A stretch of DNA of 64,000 nucleotides from Pseudomonas sp. RIT-PI-AD (GTDB lineage: Bacteria; Pseudomonadota; Gammaproteobacteria; Pseudomonadales; Pseudomonadaceae). A model generated the notes under the pieces. It was not told where the DNA came from. It saw only the letters and a program-made list of their open reading frames with translations, and did not search any database. This document shows, one piece after another, positions 8,964-19,228 of this stretch (position 1 is the stretch's first letter; every line of letters begins with the position of its first letter). Location: positions 1-64,000 of the forward strand of contig NZ_JANZKU010000014.1 in assembly GCF_025642785.1 (NCBI RefSeq). Direction: 5' to 3'. The translations under genes and the position numbers were made by a program.

Positions 8964-9656
8964 GTGATAGACGCCTTGCCCCCATCCAGTGCCCCGTCCT
9001 GGCCGCTCCGTCACCTGCCGCTCCTGATCGGCATCGTGCTGATGATCGCCATGAGCGTCAGCCTGGCCTGGCAAACCCTCGCCTGGCTGCGCCAATTGCG
9101 CGAGCCGGCCGGCAATGCCGCCAGCGCCGCCGCCGCACCCGCCAGCCCTCCCAGCCTGGACAACATGCAGCGCCTGTTCGGCACGCCCGGCAGCACCGCC
9201 GACGGGCCGCCCCCGGCCACCAACCTACGCCTGACCCTGCACGGCAGCTTCGTGCATAACGACCCCGCCCGCTCCAGCGCGATCATCCAGCGCGAAGGCA
9301 GCAAGCCACAGCGTTTCGGCCTTGGCCAGGAACTCGACGCTGGCGTAAAACTGCATGCGGTCTATCGTGATCGCGTCGAACTGGAGCGCAACGGACGTCT
9401 GGAGAGCCTGCCGTTCCCCAGCAGCCGCGCGAGCTCCAGCGACAGCGGTGCCGAGGACGGCGGCGGCTACGGCGCGCCGCCCACGGACGATGCGATCCAG
9501 CCGCCGGTGGATAACAACGATCCCCTCAGTGGTTTACAGGAAGAGAATGCGGAGATGCTGCGCCAACGCATGGAAGCCCTGCGCCAACAGATGGAAGCGG
9601 CCGGCAATCTGCCCCCGCCCGAGACGCCCACCGAACAGCCCATGGAAAGCGACTGA
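8964..9656 (+). CDS. xcpP: type II secretion protein XcpP (GspC)
   Basis: Bitopic inner-membrane protein that connects the platform to the secretin XcpQ. It has one N-terminal TM (LIGIVLMIAMSVSLAWQTL), a linker, the periplasmic homology region (about residues 70-150) and a C-terminal coiled coil (EENAEMLRQRMEAL...). A PDZ domain is absent, as in P. aeruginosa XcpP. Two starts are possible: GTG 8964, or TTG 8976, which is better spaced (11 bases) from the GGGAG at 8960-8964. I give the longer form, but TTG 8976 may be the real start. The stop is 4 bases before xcpQ. Confidence 0.93.
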   Translation: MIDALPPSSAPSWPLRHLPLLIGIVLMIAMSVSLAWQTLAWLRQLREPAGNAASAAAAPASPPSLDNMQRLFGTPGSTADGPPPATNLRLTLHGSFVHNDPARSSAIIQREGSKPQRFGLGQELDAGVKLHAVYRDRVELERNGRLESLPFPSSRASSSDSGAEDGGGYGAPPTDDAIQPPVDNNDPLSGLQEENAEMLRQRMEALRQQMEAAGNLPPPETPTEQPMESD

Positions 9657-9660
9657 ACCG

Positions 9661-11646
9661 ATGTTTCCGACACTCTCTCGCCTCACGCTCGCCCTGCTCG
9701 CCGCCCACCTCGCCTTCGTCTCCCTGCCCTCGCTGGCCGCCGAACCCGGACAGAACCGTCCGGCGCAGACCAGCGCGACCGGCACGCAGCAGGACAGCTG
9801 GACCATCAACCTCAAGGACGCCGACATCCGCGAGTTCATCGACCAGGTCGCCGACATCACCGGCGAGACCTTCATCGTCGATCCACGGGTGAAGGGCCAG
9901 GTCAGCGTGGTGTCCAAATCGCCCCTGGGCCTGAGCGAGGTCTATCAGCTGTTCCTCTCGGTGATGGCGACCCACGGCTTCAGCGTAATCACCCAGGGCG
10001 ACCAGGCCCGCATCATCCCCAACGCCGAGGCCAAGGCCGAGGCGGACAATGGCCGCAGCGCCCCGGACAGCCTGGAAACCCGGGTCATCCAGGTCCAGCA
10101 CTCGCCGGTGGCGGAGCTGATCCCACTGGTGCGCCCCCTGGTGCCGCAATATGGCCACCTGGCGGCGGTGACCTCGTCCAATGCGCTGATCATCAGCGAC
10201 CGCAGCGCCAACATCGCGCGCATCGAGGACCTGATCCGCCAGCTCGACCAGGCTGGCGACCGCGATTACAGCGTCCTCAACCTGCAGTACGCCTGGGTGA
10301 TGGATGCCGCCGAAGTGCTCAACAACAGCATCGCGCGGGGCCAGGCCAAGGGCACCAGCGGCACCCAGGTGATCGCCGATGGCCGCACCAACCGGCTGAT
10401 CCTCCTCGGCCCACCGGCCGCGCGGGCGAAGCTCGCGGCGATGGCCAAGTCCCTGGACACCCCGACCACCCGCTCGGCCAATACCCGGGTCATCCGCTTG
10501 CGGCATAACGATGCGAAGAGCCTGGCGGAAACCCTCGGCGAGATTTCCGAAGGCCTGAAGACCCCCGAGGGGGCGGCCGCGGCCGGCACCGCCGCGGCGG
10601 CCTCCACCGGCAAGCCGCAGAACATCCTCATCCGCGCGGACGAGAGCCTCAACGCCCTGGTGCTGCTGGCCGAGCCCGATACGGTCAACGCCCTCGAGGA
10701 TATCGTCCGGCAACTGGACGTGCCGCGGGCACAGGTGATGGTCGAAGCGGCCATCGTCGAGATCTCCGGGGACATCAACGATGCCCTCGGCGTGCAATGG
10801 GCGGTGGACGCACGGGGTGGCCGGGGCGGCGCCGGCGGCGTCAACTTCAGCAACACCGGCCTTTCGGTCGGTACCCTGCTCACCGCGCTGCGCGACAAGA
10901 AGCCCCCGGAGAACCTGCCGGACGGCGCAATCATCGGCCTCGGCAGCGACAACTTCGGTGCCCTGGTCACCGCGCTGTCGGCGAACAGCAACAGCAATCT
11001 GCTGTCGACGCCCAGCCTGCTCACCCTGGACAACCAGAAGGCGGAAATCCTGGTGGGCCAGAACGTGCCCTTCCAGACGGGCTCCTACACCACCAACACC
11101 TCCGGCTCGAACAACCCCTTCACCACGGTGGATCGCAAGGACATCGGCGTCACCCTCAAGGTGACCCCGCACATCAACGAAGGCGCCACCCTACGCCTGG
11201 AAATCGAGCAGGAAATCTCCTCCATCGCACCGAGCACCACCCTCACCGCCAAGGCGGTCGACCTGATCACCAACAAGCGCTCGATCAAGAGCACCATCCT
11301 CGCCGAAGACGGCCAGGTGATCGTGCTCGGCGGGCTGATCCAGGACGACGTCACCCAGTCCGACTCCAAGGTGCCGCTGCTCGGCGACATCCCGTTCCTC
11401 GGCCGGCTGTTCCGCTCGACCAAGAACGGCCATGTGAAGCGCAACCTGATGGTATTCCTGCGCCCCACCGTGGTCCGCGACGGCGCCGGCCTGGCCGCGC
11501 TATCCGGGAAGAAATACAGCGATATCCGCGTCCTCGGTGACCAACCGACCGAGCGCCAGCGCAACCTGTTGCCCAGCGAGCCGCGCCTGCTGTTCGACGG
11601 CCAGGGCGTGCCCGCCGTGGACTTGCGCCAGCCAGGCACCCGGTGA
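9661..11646 (+). CDS. xcpQ: type II secretion outer-membrane secretin XcpQ (GspD)
   Basis: Forms the multimeric outer-membrane channel for folded exoproteins. The 661 residues start with a signal peptide (MFPTLSRLTLALLAAHLAF..., cleavage near SLAAEP). The N0 domain and three N1-N3 repeats follow (about 40-380), then the secretin core with the gate and the conserved GLIQDD and VPLLGDIPFLGRLF elements. A short C-terminal tail, probably the pilotin-binding S region, ends the protein. ATG 9661 is preferred over the long upstream frame, which runs through xcpP. Confidence 0.97.
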   Translation: MFPTLSRLTLALLAAHLAFVSLPSLAAEPGQNRPAQTSATGTQQDSWTINLKDADIREFIDQVADITGETFIVDPRVKGQVSVVSKSPLGLSEVYQLFLSVMATHGFSVITQGDQARIIPNAEAKAEADNGRSAPDSLETRVIQVQHSPVAELIPLVRPLVPQYGHLAAVTSSNALIISDRSANIARIEDLIRQLDQAGDRDYSVLNLQYAWVMDAAEVLNNSIARGQAKGTSGTQVIADGRTNRLILLGPPAARAKLAAMAKSLDTPTTRSANTRVIRLRHNDAKSLAETLGEISEGLKTPEGAAAAGTAAAASTGKPQNILIRADESLNALVLLAEPDTVNALEDIVRQLDVPRAQVMVEAAIVEISGDINDALGVQWAVDARGGRGGAGGVNFSNTGLSVGTLLTALRDKKPPENLPDGAIIGLGSDNFGALVTALSANSNSNLLSTPSLLTLDNQKAEILVGQNVPFQTGSYTTNTSGSNNPFTTVDRKDIGVTLKVTPHINEGATLRLEIEQEISSIAPSTTLTAKAVDLITNKRSIKSTILAEDGQVIVLGGLIQDDVTQSDSKVPLLGDIPFLGRLFRSTKNGHVKRNLMVFLRPTVVRDGAGLAALSGKKYSDIRVLGDQPTERQRNLLPSEPRLLFDGQGVPAVDLRQPGTR

Positions 11647-11668
11647 ATCCGCGTCGCTGAAAAAGCGA

Positions 11669-11693
11669 CGGGCCGCTCTTCTCGGGCGGCCCG
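11669..11693. terminator. hairpin between convergent xcpQ and SDR genes
   Basis: Perfect 8-bp stem CGGGCCGC / GCGGCCCG with a 9-base loop. Read leftward it is followed by TCGCTTTTTC, so it is a plausible terminator for genes coming from the right. Read rightward (xcpQ) there is no T-run, and a second small hairpin (TCGCT-GAAAA-AGCGA) precedes it. Confidence 0.55.
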
Positions 11694-11720
11694 TCCAGTG
11701 TCCCTACCGCACGGCGGCGG

Positions 11721-12515
11721 TCAATCGCGATAGATCATCTTGCGGGTCATGCCGCCGTCGACGATGAATTCCTGGCCGGTGACGAACCCGGCGTCCTCGG
11801 AAACCAGCCAGGCCACCAACGAGGCGACGTCCTCGACGTCGCCGACCCTTCCGGCCGGATGTTGCCGGTGGTCTTCGGCATCCAGCGGTGCGCCGCGCCT
11901 GGCTCCCGGGTCGCGCGCATCGATCCAGCCCGGGCTCACCGCGTTGACGCGGATATCCGGCCCCAGGCTGACGGCCAGCGCATGGGTGAGCGAGAGCAGG
12001 CCGCCCTTGCTCGCCGCATAGGCTTCGCCGTTCGGTTCGGATTGCCGCGCGCGGGTCGAGGTCAGGTTGACGATCGCCCCCTTGTGGGCCCGCAGATACT
12101 CCGCGCAATGCTTGGCGAGCAGCAAAGGCCCGCCGAGGTTGGTGGCGAGCACGCGGTTCCACTCGGATAACGGCAACTGGTGCAACGGCGTGTTGTAGGG
12201 ATCGGTCAGAGCCGCGTTGTTGATCAGCGCATCGAGGCGGCCGAACTGGCCCAGTACCTCGGCGACGCTGGTCACCACCTGATTCTCCTGGCTGACATCC
12301 AGGGCCACGAACCAGGCGTTGCCGCCCAGTGCCTTGGCCACCTTGGAGCCACGCAGCCTATCGGTATCGGCGAGTACCACCTTCCAGCCCTCGGCGATCA
12401 GCCAGGCGGAAATCCCCAGTCCGATACCCCGCGCGGCACCGGTGACCAGTGCCACCCTGCCATGGCTCGGGGCGGCCGTTTCGAGGGTCCAGTCCAGCGT
12501 CGCCGGCTCGCTCAC
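11721..12515 (-). CDS. SDR family oxidoreductase
   Basis: Short-chain dehydrogenase/reductase with a Rossmann fold. The 264 residues contain the cofactor motif TGAARGIG near the N-terminus (28-35), the NNAA structural motif, the catalytic Ser in LTSTRA, and the YAASK active site (Tyr/Lys). The Asp in VVLADTD after beta-2 suggests NAD(H) preference (inference). The substrate is unknown. It overlaps the metZ stop by four bases and is the last gene of a unit that also carries metZ, and probably purF and cvpA. P. aeruginosa has the same gene next to xcpQ. Confidence 0.88.
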   Translation of the reverse strand: MSEPATLDWTLETAAPSHGRVALVTGAARGIGLGISAWLIAEGWKVVLADTDRLRGSKVAKALGGNAWFVALDVSQENQVVTSVAEVLGQFGRLDALINNAALTDPYNTPLHQLPLSEWNRVLATNLGGPLLLAKHCAEYLRAHKGAIVNLTSTRARQSEPNGEAYAASKGGLLSLTHALAVSLGPDIRVNAVSPGWIDARDPGARRGAPLDAEDHRQHPAGRVGDVEDVASLVAWLVSEDAGFVTGQEFIVDGGMTRKMIYRD

Positions 12516-13723
12516 AGGGCGGCGATCCCCAGGGCCAGGTCCGCCTGGATGTCGGCGACGTCTTCCAGGCCGACGGCCACGCGGATCAGGTTATCGCCGA
12601 TGCCGGCGTTGGCGCGCTCCTGAGGCGACAGGCGCCCATGGGAAGTGGACGCCGGGTGGGCGATGGTGGTCTTGGTGTCGCCGAGATTGGTGGTGATGGA
12701 AATCATCCGAGTGGCATCGATGAACCGCCAGGCCGCGGCCTGGCCACCGGCGACCTCGAAACTCACCACCGCGCCGAAGCCGCTCTGCTGACGCTTGGCC
12801 AGCTCGTGCTGGGGATGGCTCGGCAGGCCGGCGTAGTAGACCCGCTCGACGCCCGGTTGACCTTCGAGCCATTCCGCCAGGCGCTGCGCGCTCTGGCAGT
12901 GGGCCTGCATGCGGATGCGCAGGGTTTCCAGCCCCTTGAGGAAAATCCAGGCATTGAACGGGCTGAGGGTCGGGCCCGCCGTGCGCAGAAAGCCCAGCAC
13001 TTCCTTCATCAGCTCGCCGCGCCCGGCGGCCACGCCACCCATGCTGCGGCCCTGGCCGTCGATGTACTTGGTCGCCGAATGGACGACGACGTCGGCGCCC
13101 AGGGCCAGCGGCCGTTGCAGGGCCGGGGTGCAGAAGCAGTTGTCCACCACCAGCAGCGCGCCACGCCCATGGGCGATCTCGGCAAGGGCGGCGATGTCCA
13201 CCAGCTCCGCCAGGGGATTCGACGGCGACTCGACGAACAGCAGGCGCGTGTTCGGCTTGAACGCCGCTTCCCAGGCGCCCAGGTCGGCCAACGGCGGGTA
13301 ATCCACCTGGATGCCGAAGCGCTTGAGGTATTTCTCGAACAGGCTGATGGTCGAACCGAACACGCTGCGCGACACCAGCACATGGTCGCCGGCGCTGCAC
13401 AGGCTCATCACCACGCCCATGATCGCCGACATGCCGGACGCGGTGGCGACCGCCTGCTCGGCGCCTTCCAGGGCGGCGATGCGCTCCTCGAAGGTCCGCA
13501 CCGTGGGGTTGGTGTAGCGCGAATAAACGTTGCCGGGCACGTCACCGGCGAAGCGCGCGGCGGCGTCCGCGGCGCTGCGAAACACATAGCTCGAGGTGGG
13601 GAACAGCGCTTCGCCGTGCTCCCCTTCCGGCCCGCGGCGCTGGCCGGCCCGTACCGCCAGGGTGTCGAATGCCGCGCCGTCGAGGTCGCTGTCGAGCCGT
13701 CCCGCATCCCATTCGTTCGTCAT
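12512..13723 (-). CDS. metZ: O-succinylhomoserine sulfhydrylase MetZ
   Basis: PLP enzyme of methionine synthesis. It joins O-succinylhomoserine and sulfide to give homocysteine, the direct sulfhydrylation route used by pseudomonads. The 403-residue protein belongs to the Cys/Met-metabolism PLP family, with the Schiff-base lysine in [12 protein letters not shown] and the family-typical C-terminal SLGDTKTTI-like segment (here [14 protein letters not shown]). It is overlapped by the downstream SDR gene and lies 50 bases after purF, the usual Pseudomonas order. Confidence 0.96.
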   Translation of the reverse strand: MTNEWDAGRLDSDLDGAAFDTLAVRAGQRRGPEGEHGEALFPTSSYVFRSAADAAARFAGDVPGNVYSRYTNPTVRTFEERIAALEGAEQAVATASGMSAIMGVVMSLCSAGDHVLVSRSVFGSTISLFEKYLKRFGIQVDYPPLADLGAWEAAFKPNTRLLFVESPSNPLAELVDIAALAEIAHGRGALLVVDNCFCTPALQRPLALGADVVVHSATKYIDGQGRSMGGVAAGRGELMKEVLGFLRTAGPTLSPFNAWIFLKGLETLRIRMQAHCQSAQRLAEWLEGQPGVERVYYAGLPSHPQHELAKRQQSGFGAVVSFEVAGGQAAAWRFIDATRMISITTNLGDTKTTIAHPASTSHGRLSPQERANAGIGDNLIRVAVGLEDVADIQADLALGIAAL

Positions 13724-13773
13724 GTCGGATTCCCGCTATCGCGAGCCATGGCCGGCGCCTGCCGGCCGCTCGC

Positions 13774-15279
13774 TCAGTTGTTGTACAGGTCGATGATCGC
13801 GCTGACCGCCTGGGTCTTGACCTTGGAGGCGTCGTTGCGCGCCTGCTCGATCTTGTTCAGGTAGGCCTCGTTGATGTCGCCGGTGATGTACTCGCCGGTG
13901 AACACCGCGTCGTCGAACTCGGTGATCTCGGGATTGCCCTCGCGCACCGCGTCCTCCAGGTCCTTGAGGTCCTGGTAGATCAGCCAATCGGCGCCGATCA
14001 GCTCGGCCACCTCTTCGGTGTTGCGGTTGTGCGCGATCAGCTCGTGCGGGCTCGGCATGTCGATGCCGTAGACGTTGGGGTAGCGCACCGCGGGCGCGGC
14101 GGAACAGAAATAGACGTTCTTCGCCCCCGCCTCGCGGGCCATCTGGATGATCTGCTTGCAGGTGGTGCCGCGGACGATGGAGTCGTCCACCAGCATCACG
14201 TTCTTGCCGCGGAACTCCAGCTCGATGGCGTTGAGCTTCTGCCGCACCGACTTCTTCCGTGCCGCCTGGCCCGGCATGATGAAGGTCCGGCCGATGTAGC
14301 GGTTCTTCACGAAGCCTTCGCGGAACTTGACCCCGAGGTGGTTGGCCAATTCCAGCGCGGCGGTGCGGCTGGTATCGGGGATCGGGATGATCACGTCGAT
14401 ATCGTGCTCCGGACGCTCGCGCAGGATCTTCTCGGCCAGCTTCTCGCCCATGCGCAAGCGCGCCTTGTAGACCGAGATGCCGTCCATGATGGAATCCGGA
14501 CGCGCCAGGTAGACGTGCTCGAAGATGCAGGGGGCGTAGTGCGGGTTCTTCGCGCACTGGCGGGTGTAGAGCTTGCCGCCCTCGGTGATCCATACGGCCT
14601 CGCCCGGGGCGAGGTCGCGGATCAGAGTGAACCCGAGCACGTCCAGGGATACGCTCTCCGAGGCGATCATGTACTCCACGCCCTCGTCAGTATGGCGCTG
14701 GCCGAACACGATCGGCCGGATCGCGTTGGGATCGCGGAAGCCGACGATGCCGTAACCGAGGATCATCGCGACCACCGCGTAGCCGCCACGGCAGCGCTCA
14801 TGGACTTCGGAGACGGCGGCGAAGATGTCGTCCTCGGTGGGTTGCAGCTTGTTGCGCACCGCCAGCTCATGGGCGAACACGTTGAGCAGCACTTCCGAAT
14901 CGGAATTGGTGTTCACGTGGCGCAGGTCGGACTCGTAGATTTCCTGGGACAACTGCTCGACGTTGGTCAGGTTGCCGTTGTGCGCCAGGGTGATGCCGTA
15001 GGGCGAGTTGACGTAGAACGGCTGGGCCTCCGCCGAGCTGGAGCTGCCGGCGGTGGGGTAACGCACGTGGCCGATGCCCATGTGGCCGACCAGGCGCTGC
15101 ATGTGGCGCTGCTGGAAAACGTCCCGTACCAGGCCGTTGTCCTTGCGCAGAAACAACCGGCCGTCATGGCTGGTCACGATACCGGCAGCGTCCTGGCCGC
15201 GGTGCTGGAGGACGGTGAGCGCGTCATACAGCGCCTGATTGACGTTCGACTTACCGACGATACCGACGATGCCGCACAT
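13774..15279 (-). CDS. purF: amidophosphoribosyltransferase PurF
   Basis: First committed step of purine synthesis: transfers glutamine amide nitrogen to PRPP to give phosphoribosylamine. ATG 15279 places the catalytic N-terminal cysteine second (MCGIVGIVG), as required after Met removal. The in-frame TTG at 15288 would bury it. The 501 residues contain the Ntn-type glutaminase domain (1-230) and a phosphoribosyltransferase domain with the PRPP motif [13 protein letters not shown]. It follows cvpA, the same pairing as in E. coli. Confidence 0.97.
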   Translation of the reverse strand: MCGIVGIVGKSNVNQALYDALTVLQHRGQDAAGIVTSHDGRLFLRKDNGLVRDVFQQRHMQRLVGHMGIGHVRYPTAGSSSSAEAQPFYVNSPYGITLAHNGNLTNVEQLSQEIYESDLRHVNTNSDSEVLLNVFAHELAVRNKLQPTEDDIFAAVSEVHERCRGGYAVVAMILGYGIVGFRDPNAIRPIVFGQRHTDEGVEYMIASESVSLDVLGFTLIRDLAPGEAVWITEGGKLYTRQCAKNPHYAPCIFEHVYLARPDSIMDGISVYKARLRMGEKLAEKILRERPEHDIDVIIPIPDTSRTAALELANHLGVKFREGFVKNRYIGRTFIMPGQAARKKSVRQKLNAIELEFRGKNVMLVDDSIVRGTTCKQIIQMAREAGAKNVYFCSAAPAVRYPNVYGIDMPSPHELIAHNRNTEEVAELIGADWLIYQDLKDLEDAVREGNPEITEFDDAVFTGEYITGDINEAYLNKIEQARNDASKVKTQAVSAIIDLYNN

Positions 15280-15362
15280 GTGTCGCAACCCCTGCTAGTA
15301 GTTCAGGCTATTCTGGCCGCCTCGGCCCGGGTGGGGGCTGGCGGCGGCCTTGTATCGGCAGC

Positions 15363-15875
15363 TCAGCTGGGTGTGCCGAGGCTGCCGGCGAGCCACTGAC
15401 TGGTGAGCCCCAAGATGAGGTTTTTCGACCAATCCGCGACCATCAGGAAATGGGGCAACAGGCTCGACTGCTGCCACCAGGGATCTTGTTGAACCGGCGC
15501 CAGGCTCAGCAGGCCTACCGCGATCACCACCAGCAGGCCGCCCCGCGCCGCGCCGAATACCATGCCGAGGAAGCGGTCGGTTCCCGACAGGCCGGTGACC
15601 CGTACCAGTTCGCCGATGAGAAAGTTGATCATCGCCCCCACCAGGAGGGTGGCGACGAACAGGATGACACAAGCGGCGATGACCCGCGCCGATGGCGTCT
15701 GGATGTATTCGGCCAGGTACTGCGACAAGGCGCCACCGAACATCCAGGCCACCACGCCCGCGATGATCCAGGTCAGCAGCGAAAGCGCTTCCTTGACGAA
15801 ACCACGCTTGAGGCTGATCAGGCTGGAAACGGCGATGATGGCGATGATCGCCCAGTCGACCCAGGTGAATGTCAC
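15363..15875 (-). CDS. cvpA: colicin V production protein homologue CvpA
   Basis: Small inner-membrane protein with about four predicted transmembrane helices. Despite the historic name, CvpA homologues are linked to envelope homeostasis rather than to colicin itself. GTG 15875 is chosen because the sequence then begins (M)TFTWVDWAIIAII, in register with other CvpA proteins. The ATG at 15887 adds four residues and lacks a Shine-Dalgarno. The C-terminal helix ends in a hydrophilic tail. It is upstream of purF and probably co-transcribed. Confidence 0.92.
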   Translation of the reverse strand: MTFTWVDWAIIAIIAVSSLISLKRGFVKEALSLLTWIIAGVVAWMFGGALSQYLAEYIQTPSARVIAACVILFVATLLVGAMINFLIGELVRVTGLSGTDRFLGMVFGAARGGLLVVIAVGLLSLAPVQQDPWWQQSSLLPHFLMVADWSKNLILGLTSQWLAGSLGTPS

Positions 15876-15959
15876 GATACAGCCCATGAACGAAGAGGCG
15901 CTGCATTTTAACAGAGCCCTTCCCCTCGGGTAAGCCGCAGATCGGTCGCCTTGTGGCGA

Positions 15960-16649
15960 TCAACCGCGTTCGGGCTGGAAACGTACGAGGAAACCGTTGA
16001 GATTCTGCTGCTTGCCCAGCTGATCGCGCAGCTTGTTGGCCTCGGCCCGCTCGATCACCGGCCCGACGAACACCCGATTCATTCCATCGATGCTGCGGAT
16101 ATAGGCGTTGTAGCCCTGGTTGCGCAGCTTCTTCTGCAAGGCTTCCGCGCTGGCGCGGTTGGACAGGCTCGCCAGTTGCACCGACCAACTGATCGGCAGG
16201 CCGTTCTCGTCCAGACGACTCTCGGGGTCGCCGGCGACCGGCGTTTCCGCAGGCGCTGCAGGCGTCGCGACGGGCGTCGGGGTCGGCACCGCCTTGGGCG
16301 GAGGCGGCTGTTTCGCGGTGGCCACGGGTGTCGGGGCCGGCTCTACCGGGGTCGGCTCGACGGCCGGCGGCAGCGGCTGGATCGGCTCCGAAGCGGCAAC
16401 CTCCGCGCCGGGAATCGGCTCGGTCGGTGGCAAGGGGTCTTCCTGCGTCGCAACGGGCTCCGGTACATCCACCGGGTCCATTTCGATTTTCGGTATGCCC
16501 GGCGATTGCGGCATGGCCGGCGCGTCGACGGTGACGTGGCGCCGCTCGTCCTCGCGGGAAAACAGCATCGGCAGGAATACCACCGCCAATGCCAGCAGCA
16601 CCAGCGCCCCGACGATGCGTTGTCTCAGCACTTTATCCAGCACGGCCAT
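15960..16649 (-). CDS. SPOR-domain membrane protein (DedD-like)
   Basis: Bitopic protein with a short cytoplasmic N-terminus, one TM (GALVLLALAVVFLPMLF), a long Pro/Ala/Val-rich periplasmic linker (about residues 50-145) and a C-terminal SPOR domain (about 150-225) of the kind that binds denuded septal peptidoglycan. This is the arrangement of DedD-like division proteins. The start at 16649 ([11 protein letters not shown]) is chosen over 16670 by similarity to homologues. Either start overlaps the end of folC. Located between folC and cvpA, as in other pseudomonads. Confidence 0.88.
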   Translation of the reverse strand: MAVLDKVLRQRIVGALVLLALAVVFLPMLFSREDERRHVTVDAPAMPQSPGIPKIEMDPVDVPEPVATQEDPLPPTEPIPGAEVAASEPIQPLPPAVEPTPVEPAPTPVATAKQPPPPKAVPTPTPVATPAAPAETPVAGDPESRLDENGLPISWSVQLASLSNRASAEALQKKLRNQGYNAYIRSIDGMNRVFVGPVIERAEANKLRDQLGKQQNLNGFLVRFQPERG

Positions 16650-17940
16650 CTTCCGTTTCCCCCTGGGCATGCCCGGTCAGCCATTGCAGCGCCTCGGCCA
16701 CGCAATAAAAAGATCCGAAGACCAGAATTTCGTCGCCCGCCCGCGCCGCTTCGCACTGTGCTTCCAGCGCCGAGTCGATGTCGGCGTGGACGCTGACCTG
16801 CGCACCGCGTGCCAGCAGCGCGGCTTGCAGCGCTTCGGCGGGCCGCGTCCGGGCAGTCGGCAAAGGCGCTACCGCCCAATGGTCGAGCACCCCGAGCAGC
16901 GGCTCCAGCACCCCGTCCAGGTCCTTGTCGGCGAGCAGACCGAACACCGCCCGCCGCGTACCGCCCGCTGCGCGCGCGCGCAGGCGCTGGGCCAGGTACT
17001 CGGCGGCATGGGGATTATGCCCAACATCCAGCAGTAATGTGAGTCGCTTGCTGCGCCAGAGCAGATGCCGCCGCTCGAAGCGGCCCGCCAGGCGGGTGCT
17101 GAGCAAGGTCATCGCCATGGACCTGGGTTGCCAGGGCAACCCCAGCAACGCATAGGCCTGGAGCGCCAGCGCGGCGTTCTCCATGGGCAGGTCCAGGATC
17201 GGCAGGTCGTGCAACTCGAGGAGGCGACCCGCGGAGTCCAGGCCACGCCAGTGCCATCCCTGCTCGCCTATCGCCAGGTCGTAGTCCCGGCCCCGCAGGT
17301 AAAACGGCGCATCCAGCCGCTGCACGCTCTGCAACAGCGAGTCCGGCGGGTCCAGGTCGCCACACAGCGCGGGTATGTGCGGCCTGAAGATGCCGGCCTT
17401 CTCGTAGGCCACGCTTTCGCGGGTTTCGCCCAGCCAGTCGGCATGGTCCAGGCCGATGCTGGTCACCAGTGTCAGGTCAGCATCGATCAGGTTCACCGCA
17501 TCCAGGCGCCCGCCGAGGCCTACCTCGAGGACGGCGACATCGAGCGCCGCGCGCTCGAACAACCAGAACGCCGCCAGGGTGCCCATTTCGAAATAGGTCA
17601 GCGTGATCTCGCCACGCGCCTGCTCCACCGCAGCGAACGCCTCGCAGAGCCGCGCATCTTCGGCGAGGCGGCCGTCGATCTGGACGCGTTCGTTATAGAC
17701 CAGCAGGTGCGGCGAACTGTAGACGCCGACCCTCAGGCCCTGGGCCTTGAGCAGGCTGGCGAGGAACGCGCAGGTCGAACCTTTGCCGTTGGTGCCCGTG
17801 ACGGTGACCACACGCGGCGCCGGCCTGCGCAGGCCGAGCCGCTCGGCAACGTCGCGACACCGGTCGAGTCCCAGGTCGATGGCATTGGGATGCAACCGTT
17901 CGAGATAGGTCAGCCACTCGCCGAGGGTGGTTGGAGTCAT
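16633..17940 (-). CDS. folC: bifunctional dihydrofolate synthase / folylpolyglutamate synthase FolC
   Basis: Adds glutamate to dihydropteroate and then extends the polyglutamate tail of folates. The 435-residue Mur-ligase-fold protein has the ATP-binding loop TGTNGKGST at 48-56, the FolC motif in [14 protein letters not shown], and a C-terminal glutamate-ligase domain with DVGHNPHA. Its start overlaps the accD stop by four bases (ATGA), and its 3' end overlaps the start of the SPOR gene. The accD-folC-dedD-cvpA-purF order is conserved in gammaproteobacteria. Confidence 0.96.
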   Translation of the reverse strand: MTPTTLGEWLTYLERLHPNAIDLGLDRCRDVAERLGLRRPAPRVVTVTGTNGKGSTCAFLASLLKAQGLRVGVYSSPHLLVYNERVQIDGRLAEDARLCEAFAAVEQARGEITLTYFEMGTLAAFWLFERAALDVAVLEVGLGGRLDAVNLIDADLTLVTSIGLDHADWLGETRESVAYEKAGIFRPHIPALCGDLDPPDSLLQSVQRLDAPFYLRGRDYDLAIGEQGWHWRGLDSAGRLLELHDLPILDLPMENAALALQAYALLGLPWQPRSMAMTLLSTRLAGRFERRHLLWRSKRLTLLLDVGHNPHAAEYLAQRLRARAAGGTRRAVFGLLADKDLDGVLEPLLGVLDHWAVAPLPTARTRPAEALQAALLARGAQVSVHADIDSALEAQCEAARAGDEILVFGSFYCVAEALQWLTGHAQGETEDGRAG

Positions 17941-18821
17941 GCGATCGCCGAAAGCAACGCAGGCGCCTTGGCATGGGTGAGCTGCGCCAGCAACCGGGCC
18001 AGGCGCGGACGCAATTCCTGCCGGTGGACGATCATGTCGATGGCGCCATGGTCCAGCAGGAATTCGCTGCGCTGGAACCCTTCCGGCAGCTTCTCGCGCA
18101 CGGTTTGCTCGATGACCCGCGGGCCGGCGAAGCCGATCAGCGCCTTGGGTTCCGCGACGATCACGTCGCCCAGCATCGCCAGACTGGCGGAGACGCCGCC
18201 ATAGACGGGGTCGGTCAATACCGAGACGAAGGGAATGCCTTCTTCGCGCAGACGCGCCAGGACCGCGGAGGTCTTGGCCATCTGCATCAGCGAAATCAGC
18301 GCTTCCTGCATGCGCGCGCCGCCGGACGCGGCGAAGCAGACGAAGGGGCAGCGCTGCTCGAGGGCGATGTTCGCCGCGCGCACGAAGCGCTCGCCGACCA
18401 CGGCGCCCATCGAGCCGCCCATGAAGCTGAATTCGAAAGCCACCGCCACCACCGGCATTTGCAGCAGGCTGCCGCGCATGGCGATCAGCGCGTCCTTTTC
18501 GCCGGTGCTTTTCTGCGCGGCGACGAGACGGTCCTTGTATTTCTTGCTGTCGCGGAATTTGAGCCGGTCAACGGGCTCCAGCTCCGCGCCGATTTCCTCA
18601 CGCCCTTCGGGATCGAGAAAGATATCCAGACGCGCCCGTGCATCGATGCGCATGTGGTGATTGCATTTGGGGCAGACATCCAGGGTTTTTTCCAGCTCGG
18701 GCTTGTACAGCACCGCCTCGCAGGACGGGCATTTGTGCCAGAGCCCTTCCGGCACCGAGCTTTTCTTCACCTCGGATCGCATGATCGAGGGAATCAGTTT
18801 ATCTACCAGCCAGTTGCTCAT
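17937..18821 (-). CDS. accD: acetyl-CoA carboxylase carboxyltransferase subunit beta AccD
   Basis: Beta half of the carboxyltransferase that makes malonyl-CoA for fatty-acid synthesis. From ATG 18821 it encodes 294 residues. The four-cysteine zinc ribbon CPSC ... CPKC is near the N-terminus (about 28-50), followed by the crotonase-like carboxyltransferase fold with [12 protein letters not shown] and ASGGARMQE. The open frame extends upstream to 19007, but that part has no resemblance to AccD. It is preceded by an unusually long gap to trpF. Confidence 0.97.
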   Translation of the reverse strand: MSNWLVDKLIPSIMRSEVKKSSVPEGLWHKCPSCEAVLYKPELEKTLDVCPKCNHHMRIDARARLDIFLDPEGREEIGAELEPVDRLKFRDSKKYKDRLVAAQKSTGEKDALIAMRGSLLQMPVVAVAFEFSFMGGSMGAVVGERFVRAANIALEQRCPFVCFAASGGARMQEALISLMQMAKTSAVLARLREEGIPFVSVLTDPVYGGVSASLAMLGDVIVAEPKALIGFAGPRVIEQTVREKLPEGFQRSEFLLDHGAIDMIVHRQELRPRLARLLAQLTHAKAPALLSAIA

Positions 18822-19228
18822 GCTCTCGTTCTCCCAAAGCTTCAGGCCCGGACGCCAGCGATCCATAGCTGGACGGCCCCGGGCGAATTCATCGATGCGA
18901 CCGACGCGATACGGCGTCCGCCAGGGCCTGGCTACCGTATCGGGGAACCGCTCGCTCGAGCGCCGGCCCTCCAAGGACCGCCGCGAAATGCCAGATGTTC
19001 CGCCCATGCGCGAGACGCCACCGGTGCTTCGATCCGCCCCGGCGGAGGATCGACGCGTGCCCGGAGCGCGCGACGGTCGCGCGCAAAGCGGATTGGGGTA
19101 TGGACGGCGGGCGGCCGAAAGCCGTCACATGGCGCGGCGGTGCATGCCGGTACGGCGAAAGCCCGGGGACGCGGTTGATGGCGAGCGATGTATCGCCCGT
19201 ATGCCCGCCCGGGACGCCCACGAACCCT
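18822..19228. other. 407-base gap between trpF and accD
   Basis: I find no credible gene on either strand. The frames that cross it are Arg/Gly-rich low-complexity shadows. It must contain the accD leader, possibly with its own promoter. The notable element is a 19-base perfect palindrome at 19066-19084. Confidence 0.6.
19066..19084. repeat. perfect palindrome with 9-bp arms
   Basis: GCGCGCGAC-G-GTCGCGCGC, about 245 bases upstream of accD. No T-run follows on either strand. It could form a stable hairpin in a trpF read-through transcript or be a protein site. The role is unknown. Confidence 0.6.
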
